From contig CAWDOU010000005.1 of assembly GCA_963804055.1 (NCBI GenBank), positions 372,001 to 436,000 on the forward strand: a stretch of 64,000 bases of DNA, written 5' to 3'. Both the position numbers and the translations under genes were made by a program. Each line of letters opens with the position of its first letter. Position 1 is the stretch's first letter. Positions 1 to 7,306 of this stretch are shown one piece after another. The notes under the pieces are model-generated. The model worked only from the letters and a program-made list of their open reading frames with translations. It did no database searches and was not told where the DNA came from. Source of the stretch: Bog-473 sp963804055. Its GTDB lineage: Bacteria > Actinomycetota > Acidimicrobiia > Acidimicrobiales > RAAP-2.

Positions 1-208
1 GGGACTCGAGCGAGAAACCCTGCTCCTGTAGGCGGAGCACCGCCTCCACGCGCGTCCGGTGGTCCGCTCCGTACAGCCCGGTGCGGCCGTGGAGGGTGGG
101 GTGGGCGAGCAGGCCCAGCGTCTGCAGCGAGCGGATGCGCCGGGTGGTCGTGCCGGTCGCCGCGGCCAGGTCGTCGATCGTCAGCATCGAGGCGGCGCGC
201 GGGTCCAT
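1..208 (-). CDS. MerR-type transcriptional regulator, N-terminal part (3' end outside window)
   Basis: The minus strand from the ATG at 208 reads MDPRAASMLTIDDLAAATG, then a TTTRRIRSLQTLGLL helix-turn-helix and an RTGLYGADHRTRVEAV wing-like stretch. This is the pattern of a MerR-family DNA-binding domain, where the first helix is followed by an R/Y-rich wing. Only 69 codons lie in the window, so the effector domain is unseen. The gene diverges from the MaoC-like dehydratase at 284 and may control it. A TACACT box lies six bases before the ATG with no Shine-Dalgarno, which suggests a leaderless transcript and supports this start. Family assignment is fairly sure; target and ligand are unknown. 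Confidence 0.75.
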   Translation of the reverse strand, partial: MDPRAASMLTIDDLAAATGTTTRRIRSLQTLGLLAHPTLHGRTGLYGADHRTRVEAVLRLQEQGFSLES

Positions 209-240
209 TTGACAAGTGTAACATCTTTCTATGTAACATA
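209..240. promoter_or_regulatory. Divergent promoter region with two TGTAACAT repeats
   Basis: This AT-rich island in GC-rich DNA carries a perfect TTGACA at 209-214 for the plus strand and a TAACAT at 234-239, with 19-bp spacing. On the minus strand TACACT at 220-215 sits six bases before the MerR gene ATG. TGTAACAT occurs twice, at 217-224 and 232-239; the second lies inside the near-palindrome TATGTAACATA. A regulator site here could control both directions, which is an inference. Confidence 0.5.
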
Positions 241-283
241 GGAAGCCGTCATCAATCCGGCCTACAGGGAAAGTGGTGTTGCG

Positions 284-1171
284 ATGGGACTCAACCTCAG
301 TGCAGTGGGTGCGACGTCGGAGCCGTTCGAGCGGTCGTGGGATTCCAAGGACGCGCTCCTCTATGCACTCGGCGTGGGCGCCGGCGCGCTCGACCCCACC
401 GGGTTCGAGCTCGAGTTCACCACGGAGAACTCGGACGGCGTCACCCAGCGCGTGCTCCCGACCTTCACCACCATCGTCGGCCAGGGAGGTGGCGCGGGCA
501 TGTCCCTCGGCGAGTTCGACCCGGCGATGCTCGTGCACGGCGAGCAGGCCATCCGGCTGCACGGGGAACTGCCGGCCAGCGGGACCGTGTCGACCACGAC
601 CACGGTGGCCGGCATGTACGACAAGGGTGCCGCCGGCCTGGTCGTGCTCCAGAGCGAGTCGCGCCATGCCGCCGGCGGCGAGCTTGCCTTCTCCACCCGG
701 ACTGCGCTCTTCATCCGCGGCGCCGGCGGGTTCGGGGGTCCGCGCAACCCCGAGGGCGACGAGGAGAGCGCGCTGGCGGCCGAGCCCCTGCCGTCCCGTG
801 AGCCCGACGAGGTCGTGTCGTACTCGACGCGTGCCGACCAGGCGCTGCTGTACCGGTTGAGTGGTGACCGCAACCCGCTGCACTCCGACCCGACCTTCGC
901 CAAGCGGGCGGGCTTCGACGCCCCCATCCTCCACGGGCTGTGCACCTACGGCTTCACCGGCCGCGCCCTGCTCCACGCGGTCTGCGGCTCGGACCCGGCG
1001 CGCTTCGGCGCCATGCGCGCCCGCTTCTCCAAGCCCACCATGCCCGGCGACACGTTGACCGTCTCCCTGTGGGACATCGGCGAGCAGGTGCCCGGGGCGT
1101 ACCGGTTCCGCACCGGGACGCAGCGGGGCGAGACCGTCATCGACGCCGGATTGTTCTCGACCGCCGGCTGA
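284..1171 (+). CDS. MaoC-like dehydratase (hot-dog fold 2-enoyl-CoA hydratase type)
   Basis: The 295-residue protein has the two-part layout of the MaoC/HtdY/peroxisomal hydratase-2 family: a degenerate N-terminal hot-dog half and a C-terminal half with the hydratase motif. SGDRNPLHSDPTFAKRAGF followed by ILHGLCTYGFTGRA contains the Asp and His expected of R-specific enoyl-CoA hydratases. The likely reaction is hydration of trans-2-enoyl-CoA to (R)-3-hydroxyacyl-CoA in fatty-acid or sterol side-chain metabolism. The ATG at 284 follows GGGAAAG at a loose spacing, so the ribosome site is weak. It stands alone, divergent from a MerR-type regulator. The exact acyl substrate cannot be read from sequence. 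Confidence 0.85.
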   Translation: MGLNLSAVGATSEPFERSWDSKDALLYALGVGAGALDPTGFELEFTTENSDGVTQRVLPTFTTIVGQGGGAGMSLGEFDPAMLVHGEQAIRLHGELPASGTVSTTTTVAGMYDKGAAGLVVLQSESRHAAGGELAFSTRTALFIRGAGGFGGPRNPEGDEESALAAEPLPSREPDEVVSYSTRADQALLYRLSGDRNPLHSDPTFAKRAGFDAPILHGLCTYGFTGRALLHAVCGSDPARFGAMRARFSKPTMPGDTLTVSLWDIGEQVPGAYRFRTGTQRGETVIDAGLFSTAG

Positions 1172-1195
1172 AGGGCCCCGTCCCCTCGTGAGCCG

Positions 1196-1609
1196 TCAGG
1201 CGCGGCAGTCGGCGCAGATGCCGAAGATCTCCACGGTGTGCGTGACGTCGCTGTAGCCGAGGTCCGACGCCGTCGTCTCGGCCCAGCGCTCCAGGTCCGG
1301 GAGCTCCACCTCGGTGCCCCGGCCGCACTGCCGGCACACGACGTGATGGTGATGGCTCTCGCTGTGGCAGCGGCGGTAGACCAGCTCGCCGTCGGCCGTC
1401 TGCAGCGCGTCGAGCCGGCCCTCCTCGGTGAGGAGGGCCAGGTGCCGGTACACCGTGGTGAGCCCCACCGTCTCGCCGGCGGCCCGCAGGGCGGCGTGGA
1501 TGTCCTGCGCGCTGCGGAAGTTGTCCGAGCTCTGCACGACGTCCAGCACGGCGTCCCCCTGGCGGGTCCGCCGCGAGGAGCGTGCCGGTGACGCTGCGTG
1601 CTCAGCCAC
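1196..1609 (-). CDS. zur: Fur-family zinc regulator Zur
   Basis: The 137-residue protein is of usual Fur/Zur length. It has an N-terminal winged helix (SAQDIHAALRAAGETVGLTTVYRHLALL), then a metal-rich segment SESHHHHVVCRQCG and a C-terminal CADC, giving the two CxxC pairs of the structural zinc site. The GTG start at 1609 lies inside the last codons of the permease gene, an 8-base overlap, so it is the last gene of the zinc importer operon. That context argues for Zur over Fur. It would repress the operon when zinc is plentiful, making an autoregulatory loop. No separate promoter was seen. Confidence 0.9.
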   Translation of the reverse strand: MAEHAASPARSSRRTRQGDAVLDVVQSSDNFRSAQDIHAALRAAGETVGLTTVYRHLALLTEEGRLDALQTADGELVYRRCHSESHHHHVVCRQCGRGTEVELPDLERWAETTASDLGYSDVTHTVEIFGICADCRA

Positions 1610-2465
1610 GGGTCAACTCTGCCAGGTCCGGTGCGGCGAACCGGTTCCTCCGCCGGGCGCTGACGGAGGGACCGATGAGGCGGGCCACCACGTAGAAGGC
1701 GAAGCTGATCGCCACGATCAGCACGCTGGGCTTGACCGTCGGGAACTGGAAGCTCAGCAGGAGCCCGCCGTCGGCCGCCAGCACGGCCATCACGACCGAG
1801 AGCACGGTGACCACGAGGGGGTTGGCACTCAGACGCTGCGCAGCCGCCGCCGGCGTGATGGCGAGGCTGAGGACCAGCAGGGTGCCGACGATCTGGGCCG
1901 CCTCGGTCACCGTGATGGCGAGGACGAAGAGGAACACCATCCCCAGCACACCGGTGGGCACGCCACGGGCCCTCGCCACGTCGGGGTCCACCGACGCGAA
2001 CAGCAGCGGCCGCCGGATCACGGTCAGCACCACGGCGACGATCACCGCGATCACGCCGAGGAGGAGGATCTGGCCGGAGCTGATGCCGAAGATGTTGCCG
2101 AAGAGGATGTTCAGCGCCTCGCTGGCGTAGCCGTGGTAGTAGCCCAGCAGGAACACGCCGAGCCCGAGCCCAGCGGCCAGGATCACGCCGATGGTGGAGT
2201 CGCGCTCCGCGGCGCGCTGGCCCAGCAGGCCGATGAGCGCGGCCACCACGAGCGCGCCCACCAGTGCGCCGGCGAGCGGGTTGTCTGCGACGAGCAATCC
2301 GCCGACGGCACCGGTGAAGGCGAGCTCGCTCGTGCCGTGGACGGCGAAGGACATGGTGCGGCTGATCACGAACGGGCCGATCAGCCCGCAGCTGACGGCG
2401 ACGAGGAAGGCGGCCTCGAGCGCGTGCTGGGCGAAGCCGAATTGGAGGTAGAACCCGATGCCCAT
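1602..2465 (-). CDS. znuB: Zinc ABC transporter permease (ABC-3 family)
   Basis: The 287-residue protein is strongly hydrophobic with about eight or nine membrane segments and the ABC-3 metal permease pattern: RTMSFAVHGTSELAF near residue 36, the conserved GLGVFLLGYYHGY region, and a long SLAITPAAAAQRLS stretch near the C-terminus. It forms the membrane channel for Zn2+ (Mn2+ possible) delivered by the binding protein encoded upstream. Its ATG directly follows the stop of the ATPase gene with no gap, and its 3' end overlaps zur. Family and role are well supported; the metal is inferred mainly from the Zur neighbour. Confidence 0.9.
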   Translation of the reverse strand: MGIGFYLQFGFAQHALEAAFLVAVSCGLIGPFVISRTMSFAVHGTSELAFTGAVGGLLVADNPLAGALVGALVVAALIGLLGQRAAERDSTIGVILAAGLGLGVFLLGYYHGYASEALNILFGNIFGISSGQILLLGVIAVIVAVVLTVIRRPLLFASVDPDVARARGVPTGVLGMVFLFVLAITVTEAAQIVGTLLVLSLAITPAAAAQRLSANPLVVTVLSVVMAVLAADGGLLLSFQFPTVKPSVLIVAISFAFYVVARLIGPSVSARRRNRFAAPDLAELTRG

Positions 2466-3281
2466 TCAGTGCGCGTGACCGTGGTGGGCGTGGGCGCCGG
2501 GCTCAGTCGGCAGCTCGTCCTCGGCGCTCACCACGAGGTAGCGGTCGCGCACCTTGACCACATCGACCTCAATGCCGTAGAGGTCGCTGAGGCGCTCGCT
2601 GGTCAGTATCTCGGCCGGCGTGCCGATGGCCCACTTGCCCCGCACGAGGTAGAGGATGCGGTCGACGTAGGGTAGGACGGGGTTCACCTCGTGGGTGACG
2701 AAGATCACGGGCGTGCCGGCCTCCCGGCGGCGTTCGTCGATGAGGCGCGTCACGGCGCGCTGGCTGGCCAGGTCGAGGGCGAGGAGCGGCTCGTCGCAGA
2801 GCAGGACCTTGGGATCGCCCAGGAGCGCCTGGGCGATGCGGAGGCGCTGCTGCTCGCCGCCCGAGAGCAGTCCGACGGGCGCATCGGCGTAGGCGCTCGC
2901 ACCAACCGCGTCGAGTGCCGCGTCGACGCGCGCCCTGATGGCGCGGGCGTGGCGCGGCAGGCCCCAGTGGTGCCCGTCGACGCCGAAGCGCACCAGGTCG
3001 CGCCCGCGGATGGGGAGCGAACGGTCGAAGGCCTGCTGCTGGGGCACGTAGCCGAGCTCGTGGTTGCCCAGCCGCGGCGGCGCACCGTTGACGCGCACGG
3101 TGCCGGCCGACAGCGGGACGAGGCCCAGCAACACCTTCAGGAGCGTGGTCTTGCCCGCCCCGTTCGGGCCGAGGACGGCCAGGAATTCGCCCTCGGCCAC
3201 GGCGACGTCGAGCGCCGACCACAGGGCGCGGGACCCCATGCGTACGGCCGCGTCCCGCAACTCGACGAGCGGTTCGCTCAC
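2466..3281 (-). CDS. znuC: Zinc ABC transporter ATP-binding protein
   Basis: The 271-residue ATPase has Walker A GPNGAGKTT, an LLSGGEQQRLRIAQALL signature, Walker B VLLCDEPLLALD and the switch His in VTHEVNP. A longer reading frame opens at 3338, but the GTG at 3281 overlaps the stop of the binding-protein gene as GTGA and gives a normal ABC N-terminus (SEPLVELRDAAVRM), so this start is preferred. The C-terminus ends in a His-rich tail, PGAHAHHGHAH, which could hold zinc at the inner face of the membrane. It powers the ZnuB-like permease encoded immediately downstream. Confidence 0.9.
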   Translation of the reverse strand: MSEPLVELRDAAVRMGSRALWSALDVAVAEGEFLAVLGPNGAGKTTLLKVLLGLVPLSAGTVRVNGAPPRLGNHELGYVPQQQAFDRSLPIRGRDLVRFGVDGHHWGLPRHARAIRARVDAALDAVGASAYADAPVGLLSGGEQQRLRIAQALLGDPKVLLCDEPLLALDLASQRAVTRLIDERRREAGTPVIFVTHEVNPVLPYVDRILYLVRGKWAIGTPAEILTSERLSDLYGIEVDVVKVRDRYLVVSAEDELPTEPGAHAHHGHAH

Positions 3282-4216
3282 GGGGCGCGGCTCGACTCGA
3301 GGGCGTGCAGCAGTGCGGTGAGCTGTGACTCCTGCCACTGCTGGTAGGTGGCCGTCCCGGCGGGCATCGTCTCGGAGACGCCGACGACGGGGATGTGGTG
3401 CTGGCGGGCCAGGGCGCGGATCTGGGTCGTCACCGGCGTCACGGTCTGCACGTTGTAGAGCAGCACGTTGATGTCGCGGTCGTCAAGGAGCCGCTGCATG
3501 GCGAGGGTGTCGGCCGGGCCGGGGTCGGTCCCGTCCTCGACCGCCCGCGCGAAGCCGGTGGGCGTCACGACATGGAGCCCGGCGACCGCCAGCGCGTAGC
3601 CGGGCACGCGCTCGGTGTAGGCCACCGGCACGTTGTGGAAGTGCGCCTTCATGTCGGCCAGCGTCGCGTCGAGCGGGGCCAGCGACGCGTCGAATGTGGC
3701 GAGGTTCGCCTTGAAGGTCGCCGTGTCCCCGGGCGCTGCCTTCTCGAGGGCGGCGGCGATGGCCGCCGCCACGGTGGGCACGCGTGGGATGTCGTACCAG
3801 AGGTGCGGGTTGGGGTCGCTCCCCGTGATGTGGAGCACCGTTGCCGCGGTGACGACGCGGGGCTTCCCGCTGTCGGCGCTGAGGAGCGAGCTCATCCAGG
3901 TGTCGTACCCGGCGCCGTTCTCGACGACGACCTGCGCCTGGGCCAGCGTGGCGGCGTCGGCCGCGTCGGTCTCGAAGAGGTGCGGGTCGGCATTGGGGTT
4001 CGTGATGAGCGACGTCACCGTGACGTCCCGGCCGCCCAGCTGGCTCGTGATGTTGCCCCAGAAGTTCTCGGCCGCCACGACGTGCACCACCGCGGGTGAC
4101 CCGGTGCCGCTCTTTGTGGCGGCACCGGCGCACGCCCCCGCTCCGAGGGCCAGGCCCAGCGCGGCGGCGGCGAAGCCGGCCGAGGACAGGACGGGACGGG
4201 GGAGGCCGGTTCTCAT
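3278..4216 (-). CDS. znuA: Zinc-binding lipoprotein/periplasmic-type protein of ABC importer (cluster A-I)
   Basis: The 312-residue product begins with a basic stretch and a hydrophobic signal segment ending ALGAGAC, so it is probably a lipoprotein although the lipobox is not canonical. NPNADPHLFE and PNPHLWYD supply the two metal-binding histidines, with AYTERVPGY and a late Asp as further ligand candidates, as in ZnuA/TroA proteins. The usual His-rich loop of Gram-negative ZnuA is absent. In-frame ATGs also lie at 4252 and 4234, but they would place the AT-rich operator inside the gene. The ATG at 4216, seven bases after a TACCGT box, is preferred. First gene of znuACB-zur. Confidence 0.88.
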   Translation of the reverse strand: MRTGLPRPVLSSAGFAAAALGLALGAGACAGAATKSGTGSPAVVHVVAAENFWGNITSQLGGRDVTVTSLITNPNADPHLFETDAADAATLAQAQVVVENGAGYDTWMSSLLSADSGKPRVVTAATVLHITGSDPNPHLWYDIPRVPTVAAAIAAALEKAAPGDTATFKANLATFDASLAPLDATLADMKAHFHNVPVAYTERVPGYALAVAGLHVVTPTGFARAVEDGTDPGPADTLAMQRLLDDRDINVLLYNVQTVTPVTTQIRALARQHHIPVVGVSETMPAGTATYQQWQESQLTALLHALESSRAP

Positions 4217-4238
4217 AACGGTAACGGTAATCATTTCG
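4213..4238 (-). promoter_or_regulatory. Candidate Zur operator with leaderless promoter for znuA
   Basis: An AT-rich stretch just before the znuA start reads GAAATGATTACCGTTACC on the minus strand and contains two tandem TACCGT units at 4229-4224 and 4223-4218. The first lies seven bases before the ATG at 4216, the spacing expected for a -10 box of a leaderless mRNA. Position and composition fit a Zur site overlapping the -10, but the match to any known Zur consensus is partial. Confidence 0.4.
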
Positions 4239-4285
4239 GATAGCCGACGCAAGGGGTGCCTGCCCCGGATGGCGCGGAAGTGCCC

Positions 4286-5104
4286 TCAGCCGCCGAAGAG
4301 GAGCGAGTAGTCGGCGCCCCGGCGTAGGTGGTGCCCGCCGTCGACGCCGAGGGTCTCGCCCGTGACGAAGGACGATTCGGGGCCCATGAGGTAGCGCACG
4401 GCGGCGGCCACGTCCTCGACGGTGCCGACCCGGCCCAGGGGCATCTGCTCCAGGTAGTCGTCGAGGAGCGGCCCGCCGGCCGTGATGAAGGCCATCAACT
4501 CGTCGGCGATGATGCCGGGCGCCACCGCGTTGACGCGGATGCCGAGCGGACCGAGCTCCTCGGCCGCCGTCTCGGCCAGGAAGCAGATGCCCGCCTTGGA
4601 GATGCCGTAGGCCCACAGGTGCGGGTGGGGGAAGCGCCCGGCGCCCGACGACATCAACACGATGGAGCCGGGTCCCCCCTGCGCCTGCATGGCCAGGCCG
4701 CCCTGCTTCACGCAGATCACGGAGCCGGTCAGGTTGAGGTCGATGGTGGCCCGCACCGCGTCGACGTCGGCGGTGAGCACCGAGCCCAGGTGCAGCGACC
4801 CGCCGGCGCAGGCGAACAGGCCGTCGATGCGACCCGTCGCCTCCGTGGTGGCGGCGACGGCCGCGGCGACCTGTTCTTCGACGGTGACGTCCGCCACCAC
4901 GCAGCGGGCCGTGGCGCCGCCCGTGGCCGCCGCCGCGATGCGCTCCCGGGCGTCGAGCAGCTTCTGCTCCGTGCGCCCGCAGATGGTGACGTGCGCGCCG
5001 TCGGCCGCGAAGCGCTCCGCCGTGGCGAGGCCGATGCCGCTGCCGCCGCCGGTGACCAGGACGGACCAGCCGGCGATGCCGGACGTCGCTCCACCGCTCG
5101 CCAT
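4286..5104 (-). CDS. Short-chain dehydrogenase/reductase (SDR)
   Basis: The 272-residue classical SDR has the cofactor motif TGGGSGIG near residue 18, an R in ICGRTEQKL suited to NADP binding or discrimination, CAGG in the fourth strand, the catalytic Ser in IVLMSSGAG and YGISK for the catalytic Tyr and Lys. The C-terminal GVDGG is typical of the enoyl-reductase/3-oxoacyl-reductase-like branch. It starts at an ATG that overlaps the P450 stop (ATGA), so the two are co-translated. An alcohol made by the P450 could be its substrate, which is inference. The substrate is unknown. Confidence 0.88.
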   Translation of the reverse strand: MASGGATSGIAGWSVLVTGGGSGIGLATAERFAADGAHVTICGRTEQKLLDARERIAAAATGGATARCVVADVTVEEQVAAAVAATTEATGRIDGLFACAGGSLHLGSVLTADVDAVRATIDLNLTGSVICVKQGGLAMQAQGGPGSIVLMSSGAGRFPHPHLWAYGISKAGICFLAETAAEELGPLGIRVNAVAPGIIADELMAFITAGGPLLDDYLEQMPLGRVGTVEDVAAAVRYLMGPESSFVTGETLGVDGGHHLRRGADYSLLFGG

Positions 5105-6330
5105 CAGGCGGCGCCCGGGTGTGCGCCGAGCGGCGCGGACGGCGTGAATTCGACCGGCATGGCCTCGAAGCCCGATATGAAGTTGGCCGGTCGCCGGGGC
5201 AGGGTGTCGCGCCCGGTGGCCAGGTGGATGTCGGGCATCCGGGCCAGCAGCCGTTCGAACATGACCTTCAATTCGAGACGGGCCAACTGGTTGCCCAGGC
5301 AGAAGTGCGCACCGAAGCCGAAGGCGACGTGCGGGTTGGGGCTGCGCGTGATGTCGAAGTGGTCGGGATCCTCGAACACCGCCTCGTCCCGGTTGGCCGA
5401 CGGGTAGAGGAGCAGCAGCTCCTGTCCCTCCCTGATGGTGGCGCCGGCCAGCTCCACGTCGCGCGTCGCCGTGCGGGTCATGTTCTTGATCGGCGAGACC
5501 CAGCGCAGCATCTCCTCCACTGCGCCGGGGAGCAGGCCCTCGGGGTCTGCGGTCAACCGGGCCAGCTGGTCGGGGTGCGCCAGCAGCTCCTCCAGGCCTC
5601 CGCTGATGACGTGGCGCGTCGTCTCGTCGCCCCCGATGAGGATGAGCAGGGTCTCGTGGATCAACGACGCCTCGTCGAGCGAGTCACCGTCGATCTCGGC
5701 CGCGCAGAGCACGCCGACCAGGTCGGCCGTGCTGCCCGTCGCCTTGCGGTCGGCCAGGACCGGGGTGATGTAGTTCGTGTAGCCCTCGAAGGCGTGCATG
5801 GCGCCGACCATGGCCTCGGGGTCGGGCGAGCCCTGGGACTTGAGCATCACGTCGGACCACTCGAGCAGCTCGGCCCGGTCCTCGGGGGCGACGCCGAGCA
5901 TGTCGCCGATCACGGCGATGGGGAGCGGCGCCGCGATGTCGGCCACGAAGTCGCAGCCGCCCTTCTCGCACACCGAGTCGAGGATGAGGTCGCAGGCGAC
6001 GCGGAGCTGGTCCTCCATGGCCCGGACCCGTTTGGGGGTGAAGCCCTCGGAGACCAGCCTGCGGCGGCGCACATGCTCGGGGGCGTCGAAGTCGATCATC
6101 ATCGGCAGGGGCGGGTACTTGGGGCGGATGCCCTGGGCGTTGGAGAAGGCCTCGGTGTCGACCGAGGCCGCCTTCACGGCGGCGTAGCTGGCGGCGGCCC
6201 ACAGGTCGTTGGCCTCGTCGTAGAACACCGGGGCGTGGGCCCGCATCCAGGCGTAGGCGTCGTGGGGTTCCCGCCCGTAGAAGTCCCCGTCCATGAGGTC
6301 GATCCCGAGCTCCGCAGGTGCTGTGGTCAC
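5104..6330 (-). CDS. Cytochrome P450
   Basis: The 408-residue protein is of usual length for soluble bacterial P450s. It shows the I-helix oxygen-activation motif GGDETTRH, the ExxR-bearing K helix after PGAVEEMLRW, and the heme-thiolate loop FGFGAHFCLGNQLAR with the axial Cys. An upstream open frame adds 54 residues but lacks P450 character. The GTG at 6330 is chosen because TATCGT lies seven bases upstream as a leaderless -10 box and the N-terminus TTAPAELGIDLMDGDFYG fits the family. It forms an operon with the downstream SDR. Substrate unknown; the CYP125/124/142-like sterol branch or a fatty acid are possibilities I cannot separate. Confidence 0.9.
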   Translation of the reverse strand: MTTAPAELGIDLMDGDFYGREPHDAYAWMRAHAPVFYDEANDLWAAASYAAVKAASVDTEAFSNAQGIRPKYPPLPMMIDFDAPEHVRRRRLVSEGFTPKRVRAMEDQLRVACDLILDSVCEKGGCDFVADIAAPLPIAVIGDMLGVAPEDRAELLEWSDVMLKSQGSPDPEAMVGAMHAFEGYTNYITPVLADRKATGSTADLVGVLCAAEIDGDSLDEASLIHETLLILIGGDETTRHVISGGLEELLAHPDQLARLTADPEGLLPGAVEEMLRWVSPIKNMTRTATRDVELAGATIREGQELLLLYPSANRDEAVFEDPDHFDITRSPNPHVAFGFGAHFCLGNQLARLELKVMFERLLARMPDIHLATGRDTLPRRPANFISGFEAMPVEFTPSAPLGAHPGAA

Positions 6331-6367
6331 GGGCGAGACGATATCCCCGGGTGGGTAGGGTTGGCCC
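6331..6367. promoter_or_regulatory. Compact divergent leaderless promoters for P450 and sigR
   Basis: Only 37 bases separate the P450 and sigma-factor starts. TATCGT at 6343-6338 on the minus strand lies seven bases before the P450 GTG. TAGGGT at 6356-6361 on the plus strand lies six bases before the sigR ATG. Neither gene has a Shine-Dalgarno, so both look leaderless, and each -35 region would fall near or inside the other gene's promoter. Confidence 0.5.
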
Positions 6368-6952
6368 ATGGCAGACCAGGCGACCTTCACCGACGTCGCC
6401 ATGGAATTCATGCCCGGGCTGTACTCGGCGGCGCTCCGGATGACCCGTAACCGGGCCGATGCCGAGGACCTGGTCCAGGAGACGTACCTCAAGGCCTACC
6501 GCTCCTACGGCTCCTTCACGGAGGGGACGAACCTGCGGGCCTGGCTGTACCGCATCCTCACCAACACGTACATCAACAACTACCGGGCGGCCCAGCGGCG
6601 TCCCGAGGTGGCGGACGTCGAGGACGTCGAGGACCTGTACCTCTACAAGCGGCTGGCCGGCTCGGGCGGCAGCGATCCCGGCCGCTCCGCCGAGGACGAG
6701 GCGTTGGAGCGCTTCACCGACGAGGACGTCAAGGCGGCGCTCGAGGCGCTGCCCGAGGCCTTCCGCATGGCCGTCCTGCTCGCCGACGTCGAGGGTTTCA
6801 GCTACAAGGAGATCTCCGAGATCACCGACGTGCCCATCGGAACCGTGATGAGCAGGATCCACCGGGGAAGAAGGGCGCTCCAGAAGGCGTTGCACAATGT
6901 GGCTGCGGAGCGTGGTCTGGTGGGTAGCGTTCCCAGGGGGTCGATGGAATGA
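6368..6952 (+). CDS. sigR: ECF RNA polymerase sigma factor, SigR/SigH type
   Basis: The 194-residue protein has the ECF layout: region 2 with RADAEDLVQETYLKAYRS and GTNLRAWLYRILTNTYINNYR, then region 4 with LPEAFRMAVLLADVEGFSYKEI and a helix-turn-helix in VPIGTVMSRIHRGRRAL. These resemble SigR of Streptomyces and SigH of Mycobacterium, which switch on thioredoxin, mycothiol and protein quality-control genes under disulfide stress. The stop overlaps the start of a zinc anti-sigma gene (ATGA), the standard arrangement for this pair. The family link is strong. The regulon is inferred from relatives. Confidence 0.93.
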   Translation: MADQATFTDVAMEFMPGLYSAALRMTRNRADAEDLVQETYLKAYRSYGSFTEGTNLRAWLYRILTNTYINNYRAAQRRPEVADVEDVEDLYLYKRLAGSGGSDPGRSAEDEALERFTDEDVKAALEALPEAFRMAVLLADVEGFSYKEISEITDVPIGTVMSRIHRGRRALQKALHNVAAERGLVGSVPRGSME

Positions 6953-7263
6953 GCGAGGACGTGGGCCAGAACGAGGACAGCGGGAGGGTGGACGCCGGCG
7001 GTCTCTTCGGCGTGACCGTCGACTGCACCGAGGCCGTGCACGAGCTGTACCACTACCTCGACGGCGAGCTCACCGAGGAGCGGCGCGAAGAGATCCGCGT
7101 CCACCTGGACTGGTGTGGTCCCTGCAACGGCGCGGCGGACTTCGAGGCCGAGCTGCGCAAGGTGATCGCCAACCGGTGCAAGGACCGCGTGCCCGACAGC
7201 CTTATTCAGCGCGTCGCAGCGGCGATCGACGAAGAAAGCAAGCAGCGCCACGGCGAGCACTGA
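6949..7263 (+). CDS. rsrA: Zinc-containing anti-sigma factor, RsrA type
   Basis: The 104-residue protein carries the ZAS motif HLDWCGPC (HxxxCxxC) near residue 48, with an upstream Cys in TVDCTEAVHELYHYLDGEL. In RsrA-like proteins these hold zinc in reducing conditions and bind the sigma factor; disulfide formation expels zinc and releases it. An additional Cys lies in NRCKDRV. It overlaps sigR by four bases and should be its redox-sensing partner in the cytoplasm. Length and motif match mycothiol-system anti-sigma-R factors well. Confidence 0.92.
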   Translation: MSEDVGQNEDSGRVDAGGLFGVTVDCTEAVHELYHYLDGELTEERREEIRVHLDWCGPCNGAADFEAELRKVIANRCKDRVPDSLIQRVAAAIDEESKQRHGEH

Positions 7264-7306
7264 CCTCTCGCCGGCGGTCCCCGAGGTCGTCGCCGACGGT
7301 CCCGCC

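Noticed and set aside
1317..1370. Run of His codons in zur as a tag or artefact
   Set aside because: HHHH followed by CRQC is the normal metal-binding region of Fur/Zur proteins.
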